Origin: Hippophae tibetana
Lineage: Eukaryota; Streptophyta; Magnoliopsida; Rosales; Elaeagnaceae
DNA length: 64,000 nt
Direction of reading: 5' to 3'
NCBI GenBank assembly: GCA_037013495.1
Contig: JAZDXN010000026.1
Coordinates: 2,852,001-2,916,000, forward strand
Of the stretch, positions 24,940 through 34,729 are shown one piece after another (the stretch's first letter is position 1; the number at the start of each line of letters is the position of its first letter). The translations under genes and the position numbers were made by a program. The notes under the pieces are model-generated. The model saw only the letters and a program-made list of their open reading frames with translations, ran no database searches and was not told the origin of the DNA.

Positions 24940-27900
24940 TACAGGAGATAATGGTGCCGACCTAGGGTTGTTTATTTATAATTCCAATAAGTCTCTTTTC
25001 TTCAAAAAAAAAATAAGAGAAGAGAAAAAGAAAGAGGATGTCGTTCACATTTTCAAAAATAACAAAAGATTTCGTAAATATGAGTTACAACTTTCAACGG
25101 AGATATCTTTTGACTCGGGTATCGAAACCACTATTATAATATATCAAATCGAAGCTCGTATCAAATTACACAATATGTTTTGCTCCCACCCAGGAAAATC
25201 GTTTTTGTACCCAAATTACCTCATTTACATCACTTAACGAGTGTTTAAAGTTTTTGACGCACCGTTTTAATTTTGCTTACTTCTGGTTTAATTCAATAGA
25301 GCTATACAGGAGATATTGGTGCGGACCTAGGTTTGTTTATTTATATTTCCAATAAGTATCTTTTGTTCAAAAAAAAATAAGAGAAGAGAAAAAGAAAGAG
25401 GATGTCGTTCACAATTTCAAAAACAACAAAACATTTGGTAAATATGTGTTACAACTTTCAACGGAGATATCTTTTGACTCGGGTATCAAAACCACTATTA
25501 TAATATATCAAATCGAAGCTCATATCAAATTATGCAATATGATTTGCTCCCGCCCAGGAAAATCGTTTTTGTACCCAAATTACATCGTTTACATCACTTA
25601 ACGAGTGTTTAAAGTTTTTGACGGACCATTTTCATTTTCCTTACTTCTGGTTTAATTCAATAGAGCTATACAGGAGATAATGGTACCGACCTAGGGTTGT
25701 TTATTTATATTTCTAATAAGTCTCTTTTCTTCAAAAAAAATAAGAGAAGAGAAAAAGAAAGAGGATGTCGTTCACATTTTCAAAAACAACAAAACATTTG
25801 GTTAATTTGAGTTATAACTTTCAAAGGAGATATCTTTTGACTCGGGTATCGAAACCTCTATTATAATATATTAAATCGAAGCTCGTATCAAATTACACAA
25901 TATGTTGTGGTCCCGACAAGTAAAACCGTTTTTGTACCCAAATTACATCGTTTAACTCACTTATCGAGTGTTTAAAGTTTTTGACGCACCATTTTCATTT
26001 TTCTTACTTCTGGTTTAATTCAATAGAGCTATACAGGAGATAATGGTGCCAACCTAGGGTTGTTTATTTATATTTCCAATAAGTCTCTTTTCTTCAAAAA
26101 AAATAAGAGAAGAGAAAAAGAAAGAGGATGTCGTTCACATTTTGAAAAACAACAAAACATTTGGTAAATATGAGTTCCAACTTTAAACGGAGATATCTTT
26201 GACTCGGGTATTGAAACCACTATTATGATATATAAAATTGAAGCTCGTATCAAATTACACAATATATTTTGTTCCTGCCCAGGAAAATCGTTTTTGTACA
26301 CAAATTACATCGTTTACATCACTTATCGAGTGTTTAAAGTTTTTGACGCACCATTTTCATTTTTCTTACTTCTGGTTTAATTCAATAGAGCTATACAGGA
26401 GATAATGGTGCCGACCTAGGGTAGTTTATTAATAATTCCAATAAGTCTCTTTTCTTCAAAAAAAAATAAGAGAAGAGAAAAAGAAAGAGGATGTCGTTCA
26501 CATTTTCAAAAATAACAAAAGATTTCGTAAATATGAGTTACAACTTTCAACATAGATATCTTTTGACTCGGGTATCGAAACCACTATTATAATATATCAA
26601 ATCGAAGCTCGTATCAAATTACACAATATTTGTAGTCCCGACCAGGAAAATCGTTTTTTTACCCAAAATTACATCGTTTACATAACTTATCGAGTGTTTA
26701 AAGTTTTTGACGCACCATTTTCATTTTTCTTACTTCTGGTTTAAATCAATAGAGCTATACAGGAGATATTGGTACGGACCTAGGTTTGTTTATTTATATT
26801 TCCAATAAGTATCTTTTCTTCAAAAAAAATAAGAGAAAAAGAAAGAGGATGTCGTTCACATTTTCAAAAAACCACAAAACATTTGGTAAATATGAGTTAC
26901 AACTTTCAATAGAGATATCTTTTGACTCGGGTATCGAAATCACTATTATAATATATCAAATCGAAGCTCGTATCAAATTACACAATATGTTGTCGTCTCG
27001 ACCAAGAAAATCGTTTTTTTACCCAAATTACATCGTTTACATCACTTATCGTGTGTTTAAAGTTTTTGACGCACCATTTTCATTTTTCTTACTTCTGGTT
27101 TAATTCAATAGAGCTATACAGGAGATATTGGTGCGGACCTAGGGTTGTTTATTTATATTTCTAATAAGTCTCTTTTCTTCAAAATAAAAAATAAGAGAAA
27201 AGAAAAAGAAAGAGGATGTCGTTCACATTTTCAAAAACAACAAAAGATTTGGTAAATATGAGTTACAACTTTTAACGTCGATATCTTTTGACTCGGGTAT
27301 CGAAACCACTATTATAATATATCAAATCGAAGCTCGTATCAAATTACACAATATGTTTTGCTCCCGCCCAGGAAAATCGTTTCTGTACCCAAATTACATC
27401 GTTTACATCACTTAAAGAGTGTTTAAAGTTTTTGACGCACCGTTTTCATTTTTCTTACTTCTGGTTTAATTCTATAGAGCTATACAGGAGATATTGGTGC
27501 CGACCTTGGGTTGTTGATTTATATTTCCAATAAGTCTCTATTCTTCAAAACAAAATAAGAGAAGAGAAAAAGAAAGAGGATGTCGTTCCCATTTTCAAAA
27601 ACAACAAAACATTTGCTTAATATGAGTTACAACTTTCAACGGAGATAACTTTTGACTCGGGTATCGAAACCACTATTATGATATATCAAATTGAAGCTCG
27701 TATCAAATTACACAATATATTTTGGTCCTGCCCAGGAAAATCGTTTTTGTACACAAATTACATCGTTTACATCACTTACCGAGTGCTTAAAGTTTTTGAC
27801 GCACCATTTTCATTTTTCTTACTTCTGGTTTAATTCAATAGAGCTATACAGGAGATAATGGTGCCGACCTAGGGTTGTTTATTTATAATTCCAATAAGTC

Positions 27901-30387
27901 TCTTTTCTTCAAAAAAAAATAAGAGAAGAGAAAAAGAAAGAGGATGTCGTTCACATTTTCAAAAATAACAACAGATATCGTAAATATGAGTTACAAATTT
28001 CAACGGAGATATCTTTTGGCTCGGGTATCGAAACAACTATTATAATATATCAAATCGAAGCTCGTATCAAATTACACAATATGTTTTTCTCCCGCCCAGG
28101 AAAATCGTTTTTGTACCCAAATTACATCGTTTACATCACTTAAAGTGTGTTTAAAGTTTTTGACGCACCGTTTTCATTTTTCTTACTTCTGGTTTAATTC
28201 AACAGAGCTATACAGGAGATATTGGTGCCGACCTAGGGTTGTTGATTTATATTTCCAATAAGTCTCTATTCTTCAAAAAAAAATAAGAGAAGAGAAAAAG
28301 AAAGTGGATGTTGTTCACATTTTCAAAAACAACAAAACATTTGGTAAATATGAGTTACAACTTTCAACGGAGATATCTTTTGACTCGGGTATCGAAACCA
28401 CTATTATAATATATCAAATCGAAGCTCGTATCAAATTACGCAATACATTTTGCTCCCGCCCAGGAAATCGTTTTTGTACCCAAATTACATCATTTACATC
28501 ACTTAACGAGTGTTTAAAGTTTTTGACGCACCATTTTCATTTTTCTTACTTCTGGTTTAATTCAATAGAGCTATACAGGAGATAATGGTGCCAACCTAGG
28601 GTTGTTTATTTATATTTCTAATAAGTCTCTTTTCTTCAAAACAAAATAAGAGAAGAGAAAAAGAAAGAGGATGTCGTTCCCATTTTCAAAAACAACAAAC
28701 CATTTGCTTAATATGAGTTACAACTTTCAACGGAGATAACTTTTGACTCGGGTATCGAAACCACTATTATGATATATCAAATTGAAGCTCGTATCAAATT
28801 ACACAATATATTTTGGTCCTGCCCAGGAAAATCGTGTTTGTACACAAATTACATCGTTTACATCACTTACCGAGTGCTTAAAGTTTTTGACGCACCATTT
28901 TCATTTTTCCTACTTCTGGTTTAATACAATAGAGCTATACAGGAGATAATGGTGCCGACCTAGGGTTGTTTATTTATAATTCCAATAAGTCTCTTTTCTT
29001 CAAAAAAAAATAAGAGAAGAGAAAAAGAAAGAGGATGTCGTTCACATTTTCAAAAATAACAACAGATATCGTAAATATGAGTTACAAATTTCAACGGAGA
29101 TATCTTTTGGCTCGGGTATCGAAACAACTATTATAATATATCAAATCGAAGCTCGTATCAAATTACACAATATGTTTTTCTCCCGCCCAAGAAAATCGTT
29201 TTTGTACCCAAATTACATCGTTTACATCACTTAAAGTGTGTTTAAAGTTTTTGACGCACCGTTTTCATTTTTCTTACTTCTGGTTTAATTCAACAGAGCT
29301 ATACAGGAGATATTGGTGCCGACCTAGGGTTGTTGATTTATATTTCCAATAAGTCTCTATTCTTCAAAAAAAAAATAAGAGAAGAGAAAAAGAAAGTGGA
29401 TGTTGTTCACATTTTCAAAAACAACAAAACATTTGGTAAATATGAGTTACAACTTTCATGGGAGATATCTTTTGACTCGGGTATCGAAACCACTATTATA
29501 ATATATCAAATCGAAGCTCGTATCAAATTACGCAATACGTTTTGCTCCCGCCCAGGAAATCGTTTTTGTACCCAAATTACATCATTTACATCACTTAACG
29601 AGTGTTTAAAGTTTTTGACGCACCATTTTCATTTTTCTTACTTCTGGTTTAATTCAATAGAGCTATACAGGAGATATTGGTGCGGACCTAGGTTTGTTTA
29701 TTTATATTTCCAATAAGTATCTTTTCTTCAAAAAAAAATAGGAGAAGAGAAAAAGAAAGAGGATGTCGTTTCCATTTTCAAAAACAACAAAACATTTGGT
29801 TAATATGAGTTACAACTTTCAAAGGAGATATCTTTTGACTCGGGTATCGAAACCACTATTATAATATATCAAATCGAAGCTCATATCAAATTACACAATA
29901 TGTTGTGGTCCCGACCAGTAAAATCGTTTTTGTACCCAAATTACATCGTTTAACTCACTTATCGAATGTTTAAAGGTTTTGACGCACCATTTTCATTTTT
30001 CTTACTTCTGGTTTAATTCAATAGAGCTATACAGGAGATAATGGTGCCAACCTAGGGTTGTTTATTTATATTTCCAATAAGTCTCTTTTCTTCAAAAAAA
30101 AAAAAAGAAGAGAAAAAGAAAGTGGATGTCGTTCACATTTTCAAAAACAACAAAACATTTGGTAAATATGAGTTACAACTTTAAACGACGATATCTTTTG
30201 ACTCGGGTATTGAAACCACTATTATGATATATCAAATTGAAGCTCGTATCAAATTACACAATATATTTTGGTCCTGCATAGGAAAATCGTTTTTGTACAC
30301 AAATTACATCGTTTACATCACTTACCGAGTGTTTAAAGTTTTTGACGCACCATTTTCTTTTTTCTTACTTCTGGTTTAATTCAATAG
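24940..30387 (+). repeat. Satellite array 2, about 364-bp monomer
   Basis: About 15 monomers between the solo LTR and the full element, same orientation and landmarks as array 1. The first seven continue the right flank of the insertion; from about 27546 on, the sequence resumes an H-I-J order matching 20187 onward. No gene seen. The open frame that runs from the LTR end into the first monomer (24737-25237) looks like chance. Confidence 0.96.
27477..27840 (+). repeat. Chimeric monomer at the tandem-duplication junction
   Basis: The 5' part (GGTGCCGACCTTGGG, GTTGATTT, TCTCTATTC) matches the monomer at about 46383. The 3' part (AAAACAAAATAAG, TCGTTCCCATTTTC, TTTGCTTAATATG) is H type and matches 20187 onward. 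The switch lies in about TTCTTCAAAA at 27541-27550. This is where copy 1 of the 15-monomer duplication joins copy 2. Confidence 0.85.
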
Positions 30388-30392
30388 AGCTA
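30388..30392 (+). repeat. Target-site duplication of the full element, left copy
   Basis: AGCTA just before TGATGAG. It is the same five bases at the same place in the satellite monomer as for the solo LTR. Confidence 0.95.
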
Positions 30393-30690
30393 TGATGAGT
30401 GCTCAAAAAGCACTAAAATAACCATGATTTTATGTACCTTAATTGATTAAAAATACATATATTTATATGTTTTATCATATATTTATATAAATTTGTCTTT
30501 TTCGGAATCACGGGTATTTTTATTGTTTTTCAGGTATTTTGGCTTAAAAACGCAATGTAAAGACTCAAAGAGGAATATTTGAAGCAGTACATCACAAATA
30601 TATCAATAAATAAGTGAGAAAAGGTCAACAAACATGGAAAAATCGGACGAAATGGGTCGAAAAGGTCAAAAATGTCAAAAAGACGGAAAT

Positions 30691-30791
30691 CGCGCGCCGC
30701 AGCCCAGCCGTGCGCGCAGCCCAGCGGCCCAGCGCCCCATTCCGCGCGCCCAACGCGTTTTCGCCCCATTTTTCACGTGCAGCCGCCCCTG
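30691..30791 (+). other. GC-rich islet of the 5' LTR
   Basis: CpG-dense stretch (CGCGCGCCGCAGCCCAGC...) lacking the 85 bp present in the 3' LTR. The remaining single TCCGCGCGC marks the deletion point. The right part retains the G-box CACGTG at 30774. Confidence 0.75.
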
Positions 30792-30908
30792 TGACGTCAT
30801 GCTGACGTCATTGATGACATCAGCAATTCCAATACGCGTTTTTACATTTTTTAATATTTTTTTAACATTGTTTTACTCATTTTTTCTCTCCATCCTCACC
30901 TATAAATA
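30774..30908 (+). promoter_or_regulatory. 5' LTR promoter: G-box, three CRE/C-box motifs, TATA box
   Basis: CACGTG at 30774-30779, TGACGTCA at 30792-30799 and 30803-30810, TGACATCA at 30815-30822, and TATAAATA at 30901-30908. The three CRE-like motifs are 11-12 bp apart centre to centre, about one helical turn, so they face the same side of the DNA. G-box and C-box cores are bZIP targets in plants (known). Stress or hormone control of this LTR is inference. This is the promoter that would drive the genomic RNA. Confidence 0.78.
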
Positions 30909-32316
30909 CCCCCCTTCCCTTCACTTCAAATCACACCTTCAAAACTCACTTCTCTCTTCTTTCTTTCTCTCATTTCTTAGTTTTTAGTTTCTCTTAGTTT
31001 CTTTCTAAGTTTCTAAGCTTTTCTTAGTTTTTCTCTTAGTTTTTAGTTCAATTCTCTTAGGTTTAGTGTTCTTCTCTTTTTGAGAGGAACTTGTAATGTT
31101 TTTGTAATAATTTAGATTTTTTCAATATATGGAAGTGCAAATTCCGCTCGGAGGTTTTCTAGCAACGGGAATAGCGTCGAAGTTCTGTAAGGATTTTATT
31201 TTCTTTACAGTTATTTTTACGCTTTATTCTTACATGTTATATTCAACTTGTCTGTGGTTAAATTTAACTATGCTAGCTGTTTAGTAAAAATGATGTAATA
31301 ACGACGTTGTTATGCTTGCGAAATATTAAATAGGTAAAAATCTTTAAAATGAATTGATTTTGTTTTTATTCAAGATTTTATATTAAGAATGTTAGACAGA
31401 AATATATTATTTTTCATTACAAACTTAAACCCGAAAATTAGATTTTAAGGTTTAGTTATCCGGTCTAATTTAGAGTAGTGCTCTTTTATTTGTTGGTACA
31501 ATCGCCCGGTAGTTAGAGTGAAACTCTATTTCAAAAGTTTTTATAAGAATTATTATGTGAAAATGTATTGACAACATGTTTTCAATAGTGGTTTTAAAAC
31601 TTGAAAGTTAGTACTCGGATAATTAAATTCTTAAGTTTAATTTGGACACCTTGAATAAAGTTTAAACTGTCTAACCCCACCAAAGGTGGCATTTAAATGG
31701 TTCATTTTCAATCTCTTAGAAAAAGGAATTAATTTAATTAAGCATATTAGTTATCAACCCCACCCATAGGTGTTAATTGATTTGTTTAGTTAACAAAGAA
31801 TATCTAACCCCACCAAAGGTGGTATTTATATAAAAAAGAGAGAATCAATAAAATATCAATTTATATCTTTAATAACCTAGTTAATATGAGCAAGCATAAT
31901 TAATTTAGTTATTACATCCATAAATACTCCGCTAATATAAATGATAAAAATTTGCATGAATATTTATTGAATCTGTATATATGTTTATTTTTAGATAATT
32001 ATTTATTGAATTTGTATCTATGTTTATTTTTATGTTATTAGATTATATTTAATTAATCTGTATATATGTTTATTTTATGTTATTAGATTAGGAACACAAA
32101 AACCAAACTATCGTGACAGGATGTTTAGGATATAATTTCGTTTTTAAAAGTTTGAATAATAAATTAAAAACCACATACATTCCTTCCTTAGATCGACCTT
32201 GGGAGTATACTTATCATTTTCTTCGAAATGATTCGTGCACTTGCGAGAGTTTTATAAATATTAAAACCAAAGTATTTGCGGGAATCGGCGATGCCGGTTT
32301 TCGTTCATCAAGTTTT

Positions 32317-32334
32317 TGGCGCCGTTGCCGGGGA
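32317..32334 (+). other. Primer-binding site, complementary to tRNA-Asp
   Basis: Six bases after the 5' LTR lies TGGCGCCGTTGCCGGGGA, which is the reverse complement of the 3' end of plant tRNA-Asp (ending ...GGCAACGGCGCCA). All 18 bases pair. It primes minus-strand cDNA synthesis. tRNA-Asp use fits Athila-type elements. Confidence 0.9.
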
Positions 32335-33043
32335 AGGAATAGCGTTTTTAAATTATTTATCAAAATTTTAAAAACATTTTTGTGCTGTAAATAATTGTGA
32401 TATTTTAATAATAATCAAATTTCAAAATTCATAATAAATAAAAAAATAAAAAAAATAAAAAAATAAAAAAATAAAAAATAAAATAAAAATATTTTTTTTA
32501 ATTGTAAAATAATTTAGAAATTTGAAATTTGAAGTAAAAAAAATTTTTACCGTTCATGAATAGTAAAAAAAAATAAAAAATAAATAAATAAAAAAATTTA
32601 AAATTCAAAATTCAAAATTTTCTTTTAAGTTAATAAGAAATTATATAGCGTGAATAGTAAAATAAAATTACCGTTCATAAAAAAAAACATTACTTGAATT
32701 TATACCTAATTAACTAAATAACATGAAAAGTAAAAATCTAAGGGAGTTCTGTCTAGGAGACTAGTTCTTGAAAGCGTTTGTGCCACTAGTCTTTCCTGGG
32801 AACGTTGCTCTGGCTAGGAGAATGGTATTTAAGGTGCCGTTTGCACCACCATTCTTTCCTGGGAGCACTCTTGGTTAATACTAATTATGTTACAAAAAAT
32901 ATATATATAAAAAAAAAGAGAAAAAAATAAAATGGGTAAAAAAATTTCTTTTTTTAGGGTTTAACTAGTTTTGTTTAGTGCTTTGTATTAAATAACATGT
33001 AAATTTTCTCACAGGAGTTTTAAATTTACGTTTACAATAGTCT
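32335..33043 (+). other. 5' untranslated leader of the element
   Basis: About 700 bp without an open frame of note. 32395-32690 is very AT-rich with runs of AAATAAAA (low complexity). 32750-32875 holds two tandem hairpins (listed separately). Just before gag1, TTTTCTCACAG|GAG at about 33005-33017 resembles a 3' splice site, so a spliced leader is possible but not shown. Confidence 0.7.
32758..32870 (+). other. Tandem leader hairpins with divergent but fully paired stems
   Basis: Hairpin 1 pairs AGACTAGT (32758-32765) with ACTAGTCT (32785-32792). Hairpin 2 pairs AGAATGGT (32819-32826) with ACCATTCT (32848-32855) and has an inner stem GGTGC/GCACC (32833-32837 with 32843-32847). Each is followed by TTTCCTGGGA and preceded by CTAGGAGA or similar, so the units are an old tandem duplication. 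Both eight-base stems are perfect although several paired bases differ, which indicates selection on structure. Position between PBS and gag fits a packaging or dimerisation signal (inference). Confidence 0.7.
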
Positions 33044-34381
33044 ATGCGTGGTAGGAGATCCTTAGGAAACCCTCTTACACGATATGTAAATAAATTTCAT
33101 AAATTTAAACAAGTGTCAACAAAACTGGATTCTACCCATCAACCTGTTTTTGAGCCAAACATAGAACCAAGTCTTAATCCTTTACTAGAACCAAAAGAAA
33201 TGGAGGAAAACCAACATATTAGGGAAACCACGATGAAGGAGTTTGCAAGACCGGTAATAGGCACGGCAACTGCCGCTATCCAGTTGGGAGAGGCTGCTCG
33301 GAATTATGACCTTAAAAATATTCATTTTTCTATGCTTCCTTCCTTTTATGGGTTACCTAATGAAGATTCTCTTTCCTTTATGAGAGATTTCTATGCTACG
33401 GTCCAAACATTCCCCCTCGGTATTCTAAACGAGGATCAACTTAGGATGAGATGTTTTCCCTACACTCTAAAGGATAAGGCCAAAGCTTGGTTGATGTCAC
33501 TTCCCCCAGGTTCTCTGATGACATGGGGTAACATTTACAATAAATTCATGGGAAAATTCTATTCCCATCAAAAAACATCAGAGTTGAGAGGAAAGATTGC
33601 TACTTTCTCTCAGATGGAAGGAGAACCATTCCATGAAGCTTGGGATAGGTTCAAAATGTTTCTCACTCAATGTCCCCATCATAGCTTTCCCCTGCAGTTG
33701 CAGAACCAATTCTTTTACGATGGACTTACACAACAATGTCAGTTCATTGTCGACAACGCTGCAGGAGGAGCAATAGGAGAAAAGACTGCCTCAGAGACGT
33801 ATAACCTCTTTGAGATGTTGGGTGCTAATTCCCAACAGAAAAGCTCCCGAGTGAGAAAAGCTGGAGTTCATGAAATCGACTCCAGTAATGAAGTTCAACA
33901 ACAACTTGTTCAACTGACTAAGCAAGTTGCCCTTCTCGCTACACAAACCAACACCAATAATGATCAATATGGTTTGTATAGCAACATGGGACATGGTACT
34001 GAAGCCTGTCCATATCAAGGAGAAACAACTGGACCTGAACAGGTCAATGTGTTGGGAGCATATCAACAGAGACCAAGGTTTGATCCCAATTCAAATACCT
34101 ATAATCCTGGGTGGAGAAGTCATCCAAATTTCTCTTGGAGGCAAAACAACTCTCCTTTCACTCAAAGCTCAAACCAGGCAGGCCAGCAATTCCACCCACC
34201 TATTCCAAGAAGCATTCCCAATAAACCAACTCTGGAGGACAACTTGAATTCTTTTATTCAAGTTTGTAGGGATAACCAATCTAAAACCAATCAACGGTTG
34301 GACTCTGTGGAAGCTTCTATCAAAAAGGTGGAAGTTCAAGTTGAACAGTTAGTTGAACATTTGCAAAAAGGCAAAGACTAA
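33044..34381 (+). CDS. gag: Gag-like protein 1 (first gag copy), 445 aa
   Basis: Structural Gag protein of an Athila-type retrotransposon, expected to form the cytoplasmic particle. Residues about 68-270 hold the capsid-like retrotransposon Gag core (EAARNYDLKNIHF, FPYTLKDKAKAWL, FYSHQKT, QFFYDGL, DNAAGG). A CX2CX4HX4C zinc knuckle is expected at 309-322, but the first two cysteines are tyrosines (Y309, Y312) while H317 and C322 remain. Residues about 385-445 look like a coiled coil. The frame is fully open and stops right after that segment, without the linker that gag2 carries toward pol. The ATG at 33044 has a weak context; M53 (33200) has a better one (GAAATGG) and may be the true start. 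It is about 65-70% identical by eye to gag2 in the core. Duplicated gag is unusual for this lineage. Confidence 0.88.
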   Translation: MRGRRSLGNPLTRYVNKFHKFKQVSTKLDSTHQPVFEPNIEPSLNPLLEPKEMEENQHIRETTMKEFARPVIGTATAAIQLGEAARNYDLKNIHFSMLPSFYGLPNEDSLSFMRDFYATVQTFPLGILNEDQLRMRCFPYTLKDKAKAWLMSLPPGSLMTWGNIYNKFMGKFYSHQKTSELRGKIATFSQMEGEPFHEAWDRFKMFLTQCPHHSFPLQLQNQFFYDGLTQQCQFIVDNAAGGAIGEKTASETYNLFEMLGANSQQKSSRVRKAGVHEIDSSNEVQQQLVQLTKQVALLATQTNTNNDQYGLYSNMGHGTEACPYQGETTGPEQVNVLGAYQQRPRFDPNSNTYNPGWRSHPNFSWRQNNSPFTQSSNQAGQQFHPPIPRSIPNKPTLEDNLNSFIQVCRDNQSKTNQRLDSVEASIKKVEVQVEQLVEHLQKGKD

Positions 34382-34729
34382 TTTGATACTTAAATGAATT
34401 CAATGAAGAGGAGACATTGAGTTTTTCATTCTGCAATCTCCAAGCAACGTCTTACTAGAAGACGATAAATTTTAGTCCTGTATGGGAGGTCACCCATTAT
34501 TGTATTTTCCTTTGTTTTAGTTTGCGTGCAATAAAAATTCAGATGAAATAAAATTTGTTTGTTTAAAAAATTCTGTCCATTCGCTTAAATTTAAAAAAAA
34601 AAAAAATTAGGTTCCTTACACTTTTTGCTTTTACGTTTTATCAAGTTATAAATATTTCTTAGAGATATCTACTAAAAGCAAAATGTTGATACACAATAGG
34701 AGGAGGATCATTTTCAACTACAAACAACC
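34382..34729 (+). other. Spacer between gag1 and gag2
   Basis: 348 bp without a gene. It holds a twin-hairpin module at 34448-34497 (listed separately), a T-rich stretch, and an AT-rich leader to gag2. An out-of-frame ATG at 34683 precedes gag2. The gag2 ATG itself has a strong context (AACCATGGG). Confidence 0.75.
34448..34497 (+). other. Twin-hairpin module, copy 1 (after gag1)
   Basis: Hairpin a pairs CGTCTT (34448-34453) with AAGACG (34459-34464), loop ACTAG. Hairpin b pairs ATGGG (34482-34486) with CCCAT (34493-34497), loop AGGTCA. The same pair in the same order follows pol at 39913-39961. A T-rich tail with TTTTAGTTT also recurs, so both copies descend from one module. Placement right after a stop codon and before another coding region suggests a role in expressing the downstream frame (inference). 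Confidence 0.7.

Larger units (their letters stand above)
20187..27546 (+). repeat. Segmental duplication, copy 1 (contains the solo LTR)
   Basis: A stretch of 15 satellite monomers interrupted by the solo LTR at 23033-24934. It matches 27551-46452, which has the same 15 monomers interrupted by the full element. Offsets are about 7360 bp on the left flank and 18906 bp on the right flank. Private variants are shared by both copies: CAACAAACCATTTGC (about 21330 and 28693), TTTTTCCTACTTC, and CATTTTCTTTTTTC just before both LTRs. Small differences such as CAAATAAGATATC versus CAAAGGAGATATC show the copies have since diverged slightly. Confidence 0.85.
30393..32310 (+). repeat. 5' LTR, 1918 bp
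   Basis: Begins TGATGAGTGCTC and ends TTCGTTCATCA. It differs from the 3' LTR mainly by an 85-bp deletion in the GC-rich islet whose ends carry the direct repeat TCCGCGCGC (seen twice, 42186 and 42271, in the 3' LTR). Another difference is one T in the run near 30520. It shares that deletion with the solo LTR, so the deletion predates the segmental duplication. Confidence 0.95.

Noticed and set aside
24737-25237. 166-codon frame spanning the LTR end and the satellite
   Set aside because: It joins non-coding LTR to satellite; the copy at 32113 diverges where the satellite ends. Chance frame.
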